DNA of 18,339 nucleotides from SZUA-521 sp041738285 (GTDB lineage: Bacteria; Pseudomonadota; Gammaproteobacteria; Pseudomonadales; Azotimanducaceae). Both the position numbers and the translations under genes were made by a program. The DNA lies in NCBI GenBank assembly GCA_041738285.1, contig JBGSQB010000174.1, positions 1-18,339 of the forward strand, given 5' to 3'. This document shows, one piece after another, positions 14,505-18,339 of the stretch. The notes under the pieces are model-generated. The model saw nothing but the letters and a program-made list of their open reading frames with translations. It was not told the DNA's origin and made no database searches. Every line of letters starts with the position of its first letter. Position 1 is the stretch's first letter.

Positions 14505-15578
14505 TCAGCCGTGCACTTTGCGTCCGTGACGTACGAATGGCGGGCGAACGAGCCGCGCCTGAACCCGTCGACCGCGAATGTCGACCTCGCACTTTCCCTT
14601 TGCTGCCCGCGGCACCCGAGCAAGCGCGATACTGTACCCCAAGGTCGGCGAAAAAAGCCCGCTCGTGACGGTGCCGTCACCATCGGCCGTGACCACCCGC
14701 TGGCCATGGCGCATCACGCCTTTGGATTCGAGCACGAGGCCGGTGAGCTTCATTGCGCTGCCCGTCGCCTTGATCGTCTCGAGTGCCGTGCGACCGATGA
14801 AATCACGCTCGGTAGGCTCGAACGCCACGGTCCAAGCCAGGTTCGATTCGAGCGGGTCCGTGCTTTCGTCCATGTCCATGCCGTACAGGTTCAAACCCGC
14901 CTCGAGGCGCAGCGTGTCCCGCGCCGCAAGCCCCGCGGGTTTGACTCCGAGCGCCGCCAGTTCCCGCCACAGCGACACCGCCGCCGCACCAGGCAGCATG
15001 GCCTCCACACCGTCCTCGCCTGTGTACCCGGTCCGCCCGACCATCATCTCCCCCGCTTCGTAGCTGGTGAATGGCGCGAGGGCCGATGCCCGGGCGTCAT
15101 CGACGACCTGCTGAAAACGCGTAATCGCTGAGGGCCCTTGCACCGCCACCATGGCGAGGTCCCGCCGGCGCTCGATGCCGATACCGAAGTCTGCGGACTG
15201 GGTGGCAAAGTGCGCCTCGACTTTATCGCCGGTCGATGCGTTCACCACCGCCCGGTAGCCCTGTTCGCGCCGATACACGATGAGATCGTCTATGACGCCT
15301 GCCGCATCGTTGAGCAGCGTCCCGTAGATGGCCTGGCCAACCGCTGTGAGCTTGCCGATGTCGTTGGCCATCACCCGCGCGAGGAATGCCGGGGCACCCG
15401 CGCCATCGAGATCGAAGATGGTCATGTGCGAAACGTCGAACATCCCCGCGGCCGTGCGCACACAGGTGTGTTCCTCGATCTGAGATCCGTAGTTGAGCGG
15501 CATGTCCCAGCCGGCGAACTCGACGATTCGGGCACCCGCCGCAACGTGAGCCTCATACAGCGGCGTGCGCTGTGCCAT
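14505..15578 (-). CDS. gcvT: Aminomethyltransferase, glycine cleavage T protein
   Basis: GcvT transfers the methylene group from the lipoyl arm of GcvH to tetrahydrofolate and frees ammonia. The frame is open to an ATG at 15611, but the start at 15578 gives MAQRTPLYEAHVAAGARIVE, which matches the E. coli N-terminus (MAQQTPLYEQH), so 357 residues are expected. Folate-site stretches include YGSQIEEHTCVRTAAGMFDVSH (30-51, shown here only to place it), GVIDDLIVY (94-102) with the conserved acidic pair, and the C-terminal GxTSGxxSPTLG region (VTSGLFSPTLGYSIAL). It starts 37 bases after the flavin hydroxylase gene, too close for its own glycine riboswitch, so expression should depend on the upstream operon promoter. 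Confidence 0.97.
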   Translation of the reverse strand: MAQRTPLYEAHVAAGARIVEFAGWDMPLNYGSQIEEHTCVRTAAGMFDVSHMTIFDLDGAGAPAFLARVMANDIGKLTAVGQAIYGTLLNDAAGVIDDLIVYRREQGYRAVVNASTGDKVEAHFATQSADFGIGIERRRDLAMVAVQGPSAITRFQQVVDDARASALAPFTSYEAGEMMVGRTGYTGEDGVEAMLPGAAAVSLWRELAALGVKPAGLAARDTLRLEAGLNLYGMDMDESTDPLESNLAWTVAFEPTERDFIGRTALETIKATGSAMKLTGLVLESKGVMRHGQRVVTADGDGTVTSGLFSPTLGYSIALARVPRAAKGKCEVDIRGRRVQARLVRPPFVRHGRKVHG

Positions 15579-15615
15579 GGAATTTCCGATGCCTGACCAG
15601 TTGGTGCGCATTCTA

Positions 15616-16818
15616 TCAGCGCAATCCCAATGCCTCGCGCATCAGTTCCGTTTTGATGAACGGCGCCCCGTTCAGAACATCCACGGCGACGTTGCGCAGC
15701 CACGCGATGCCTGGGTCGGAAATCGAGTAGGCCACACGAAACGCATCCATCGCGCGCACCATGATCTGTGCCCGGGTGCGCCGACGTCGCACGAAGGCGC
15801 GCCACACTTCCGCATCGTCTGCGCCACCAGCACCGACACCGTCGATACCAACCTCACGCACAACGTCGAGCACGCCGGCCACATCTTCGAAGCCCAGGTT
15901 CACGCCTTGGCCTGCCAATGGATGCAGCACGCGGGCGGCATCACCGATCAGCAGCACACGAGGAGCAGGCTGAAAGCGGTCGGCGACACGCTGCATGAGC
16001 GGAAACGAATGACGCTTGTCCACCGCCAGCACGGCACCGAGCTTGCGCTCCACGGCACGCTCGAGCGCGCGCATGAAGCCTTCATCGGACAGGCGCATGT
16101 GTTCGGCGGCACGCGCTTCAACCTGCGACCACACCACCGACACGAAGTGGCGATCATCGCGCCCGGTGAGCGGCAAGAGCGCGACGGGCCCATCCGACCG
16201 AAATATCTGCCAGGCCGTATCCTGGTGCTGCCGTTCCACCTCGACGACTGTCGCGATGGCGGCATGTCCCGTCTCGAAGCGCGCATCGCCGCCGTTGAGC
16301 AGGCCTCTGATTTTCGACTCACCGCCGTCCGCCGCCAGCACGAGGCGCCCCAGTACAGCCCGATCGCCAAGCCGGACCGTGACGCCATGCGCTGTCGGTT
16401 CGATGCCGTCGACCGCGGCGCCAATGATCGGCGTGATACGGGATTCGTCAGCCATGGCAGCCCACAACGTCATGACGCCAGCGCTGACCTCGACGATGTG
16501 ACCGAGCGCCTCACGACCCACCGCCTGCGCATCGAATTCGATGTGGCGGGTGCCACGCTCTTCCCAGACGAAGACATGGCGAAAGGGCGTTCGCGGCAGC
16601 GAATCGGCAACGTCGATGGACTCGAGCAGATTCATCGAAGCCGGATTGAGGGCCACGGTGCGCGCGTCGAACCCGAGCGCGCCCTTGTGAATCGATGGTG
16701 CCACCTGATCGATCAGCGCGACTTCGTGTCCCGCCCGGGCAAGTCCCAGTGCCGCCGCCGCACCGACCAGCCCTCCACCGGCCACGATGACGTCGAAGGT
16801 AGTCCGCGCCTCAGCCAT
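15616..16818 (-). CDS. ubiI: UbiI-like FAD-dependent ubiquinone hydroxylase
   Basis: The 400-residue protein belongs to the UbiH/UbiF/UbiI/COQ6 class of flavin mono-oxygenases that hydroxylate the ubiquinone ring. FAD motifs are complete: VAGGGLVGA (12-20), the DG motif AADGGESKIR (162-171) and GDAARVLHPLAGQGVNLGF (292-310), the family signature. Within the class it resembles UbiI (C5 hydroxylase) most: FVWEERGTRHIEFDAQ (83-98) with LGHIVE parallels the VWDKDSFGHISFDDQ region of E. coli UbiI, and the end FIKTELMREALGL parallels VKPQLIRQAMGL. E. coli has ubiH and ubiI side by side between pepP and gcvT; here only this one gene is present. It could act at more than one ring position. It overlaps pepP by 8 bases. 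The subtype was judged from remembered sequences, not an alignment. Confidence 0.8.
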   Translation of the reverse strand: MAEARTTFDVIVAGGGLVGAAAALGLARAGHEVALIDQVAPSIHKGALGFDARTVALNPASMNLLESIDVADSLPRTPFRHVFVWEERGTRHIEFDAQAVGREALGHIVEVSAGVMTLWAAMADESRITPIIGAAVDGIEPTAHGVTVRLGDRAVLGRLVLAADGGESKIRGLLNGGDARFETGHAAIATVVEVERQHQDTAWQIFRSDGPVALLPLTGRDDRHFVSVVWSQVEARAAEHMRLSDEGFMRALERAVERKLGAVLAVDKRHSFPLMQRVADRFQPAPRVLLIGDAARVLHPLAGQGVNLGFEDVAGVLDVVREVGIDGVGAGGADDAEVWRAFVRRRRTRAQIMVRAMDAFRVAYSISDPGIAWLRNVAVDVLNGAPFIKTELMREALGLR

Positions 16819-18115
16819 TCATGACCGCTTCGATGTCGGCAATCGTCTTCGGCGCTGCCGCCGTGAGCACCTCGTTGCCGGTCTTGGTGATGAGCACATC
16901 ATCTTCGATTCGAATACCGATGCCACGAAACTTGCGCGGTACCGACTCATCATCGGGCAGGTAAATGCCGGGCTCGACCGTCATCACCATGCCGGCTTCG
17001 AGCGCGCGCCAGGCGTCGTCGATCTTGTAGTCGCCCACATCGTGCACATCGAGGCCCAGCCAATGGGACGTCTTGTGGACGCAGAACTTCCTGTACGCCT
17101 CGGATTCGATCAGTTCGTCGCGATCGCCCTGCATGATCTCGAGGTCGATCAATCCATCGACCATCGTCGATATCGCGACCCGATGTGGCGCATCGAACGG
17201 ATCCCCAGGTTTCGCCGCGGCGATCGCCGCCAGCTGCGCCTCGAGCACAATCTCGTACACCGCGCGCTGGGTGGCATCGAACCTGCCATTGATCGGAAAC
17301 GTCCGTGTCACATCGGACGCATACAGTTCGAATTCGCATCCGGCATCGATCAACACCAACTCACCATCACGCAGCGGTCCATCGTTCTTCACGTAGTGCA
17401 TGACACAGCTGTTGCGACCGGCACCGACGATGCATGGATACGCAGGAAATCGCGCACCGCTGCGCATGAACTCGTAGACGAGTTCTGCTTCGAGATGCGC
17501 TTCGGTGAGACCCGGACGCGTCGCGCGCATCGCGCGAATATGGGCGGCCGTGGTGATCTGCGCTGCCCGGCGCATCAGCTTCAACTCCGCCGGCGACTTG
17601 TACAGCCGCAGGTCGTGCAGCAGATGCGCAAGCACTGTGAACTCACCCGGTGGACGTGCACCATGCACCTGCTTCGCTCGAATGTCCTTCACCCAACTCA
17701 TGAGTTGACGATCGAAGTCCGGATGATCGCCGAGGGTTGCGTAGATGCGATCGCGGCCCTCGAGGAGTCCCGGCAGGATGTCGGCGAGATCACCGATCGG
17801 GAACGCATCGTCCACGCCGAGCACCTGACTCGCCCGCTCGGGTCCGAGCCGCTCACCGTTCCAATGTTCGAACTGGGGATCGCGTTCGTGGCAGAACAGG
17901 ATCACCTCACCGTGCTCGCGACCCGGCGCCAGTACGAGCACGGCATCCGGTTCCCCCAAGCCCGTCAGATAGTGGAAGTCGCTGTTCTGCCGGAACAGAT
18001 GCTCAGTGTCCCGATTGCGGAGCTGCGTTCTGCCGGCCGGGACGATGGCAATGGAGTCCGGACTCATCTGGCCCATCAACTTCGCGCGACGTTTCTGGAA
18101 TTCGCTACTCGTCAT
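16811..18115 (-). CDS. pepP: Xaa-Pro aminopeptidase II
   Basis: PepP removes an N-terminal residue that precedes proline. The 434 residues match the E. coli enzyme (about 440). An N-terminal domain with FRQNSDFHYLTGLGEPDAVL is followed by the pita-bread metallopeptidase domain. Dinuclear metal ligands are visible: D257 (LIDAG), D268 (ASDVTRTFP), H351 (SHWLGLDVHDVG), E381 (TVEPGIYL) and E404 (GIRIEDDVL), with conserved H240 and H358. It overlaps the partial ygfB gene upstream by 11 bases and the hydroxylase gene downstream by 8 bases, so all three are tightly coupled, as in the gammaproteobacterial ygfB-pepP-ubi cluster. Confidence 0.97.
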   Translation of the reverse strand: MTSSEFQKRRAKLMGQMSPDSIAIVPAGRTQLRNRDTEHLFRQNSDFHYLTGLGEPDAVLVLAPGREHGEVILFCHERDPQFEHWNGERLGPERASQVLGVDDAFPIGDLADILPGLLEGRDRIYATLGDHPDFDRQLMSWVKDIRAKQVHGARPPGEFTVLAHLLHDLRLYKSPAELKLMRRAAQITTAAHIRAMRATRPGLTEAHLEAELVYEFMRSGARFPAYPCIVGAGRNSCVMHYVKNDGPLRDGELVLIDAGCEFELYASDVTRTFPINGRFDATQRAVYEIVLEAQLAAIAAAKPGDPFDAPHRVAISTMVDGLIDLEIMQGDRDELIESEAYRKFCVHKTSHWLGLDVHDVGDYKIDDAWRALEAGMVMTVEPGIYLPDDESVPRKFRGIGIRIEDDVLITKTGNEVLTAAAPKTIADIEAVMNG

Positions 18116-18339
18116 CCGCCGCTCCAGATCCGTAGACGGTTTGATAGAGGATCAACACCGCGACCTTCACATGCTCTTCCACATCGATCAGTTCGGCTTC
18201 GACGTCGTCATCGAGCTCTGCCTCGGCATCGAGCGAAGCGATCGCAGTGATGTCCTCGAGCGCCTCCTCGGCAGCGTCATCGAGGTCCGGGGCCGACAGT
18301 GAGAAGCCATCGACGAAGGACTCGCACCACAGCTGCAGC
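18105..18339 (-). CDS. ygfB: UPF0149 (YgfB/YecA) family protein, C-terminal part
   Basis: The last 77 codons of a gene entering from the right edge. The translation begins LQLWCESFVDGFSLSAPDLD and ends VAVLILYQTVYGSGAADDE. The pattern W-C-F--G, a run of acidic residues and EEHVKVAVLILYQ is that of the UPF0149 family C-terminus, and the place just before pepP is where ygfB lies in E. coli. The gene was read directly from the minus strand, as it is cut by the window end. The stop TAG is at 18105-18107, inside the pepP start region (11-base overlap). The molecular function is not established for most members. Confidence 0.88.
   Translation of the reverse strand, partial: LQLWCESFVDGFSLSAPDLDDAAEEALEDITAIASLDAEAELDDDVEAELIDVEEHVKVAVLILYQTVYGSGAADDE

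Noticed and set aside
15579..15615. Glycine riboswitch ahead of gcvT
   Set aside because: Only 37 bases separate the genes, far less than a glycine aptamer needs, and no tandem aptamer pattern is seen in the other gcv gaps.
15565..18250. Two long plus-strand frames (419 and 487 codons) opposite ubiI and pepP
   Set aside because: Both lie antisense to well-supported genes with catalytic residues in place. Their products show no known domain.
1..18339. CRISPR, integrase, transposase, toxin-antitoxin or defence genes
   Set aside because: No regularly spaced repeats and no such protein motifs were seen on either strand.

Overview
The window reads as chromosomal DNA from a GC-rich Gammaproteobacterium. 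Two gene orders support this, because both resemble conserved gammaproteobacterial clusters known from E. coli: rppH-ptsP-lgt, and ygfB-pepP-ubiH/ubiI-gcvT-gcvH-gcvP. A COQ4-family gene and a glycine decarboxylase split into two subunits argue against an enteric bacterium and fit a deeper-branching, environmental lineage better. That placement is inference. No tRNA, rRNA, CRISPR array, insertion sequence or phage gene was seen, and no stretch of 300 bases lacks a gene.

Positions 1-6504 hold a minus-strand block: an RlmI-like rRNA methyltransferase, rppH (mRNA 5'-pyrophosphohydrolase), ptsP (enzyme I of the nitrogen phosphotransferase system), then, across an interruption, a cytochrome P450 and the start of lgt (lipoprotein diacylglyceryl transferase, cut by the window edge). 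The interruption is a plus-strand NRDE/TANGO2-family gene placed between ptsP and the P450. The P450 stop lies 4 bases from the lgt start. A long inverted repeat covers the convergent ends of the NRDE gene and ptsP.

Positions 6505-11181 are the accessory part. They hold a large DUF255 thioredoxin-fold protein (+), a TetR-family regulator (-) whose 3' end overlaps it by 82 bases, and, divergent from the regulator, a coq4 gene followed by a membrane-anchored alpha/beta hydrolase. The tetR-coq4 gap has a perfect TTGACA -35 box and a 24-base palindrome over the -10 box, so this looks like a TetR-controlled unit tied to ubiquinone.

Positions 11154-18339 are one compact minus-strand operon: ygfB (partial), pepP, a single UbiI-like flavin hydroxylase, gcvT, gcvH, gcvPA and gcvPB. 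It joins ubiquinone ring hydroxylation with the glycine cleavage system. Compared with E. coli, ubiH is missing from this locus and gcvP is split. Since COQ4 has been shown in eukaryotes to carry out the C1 oxidative decarboxylation that UbiD plus UbiH perform in E. coli, the nearby coq4 may replace ubiH. This is the most testable biological idea in the window.
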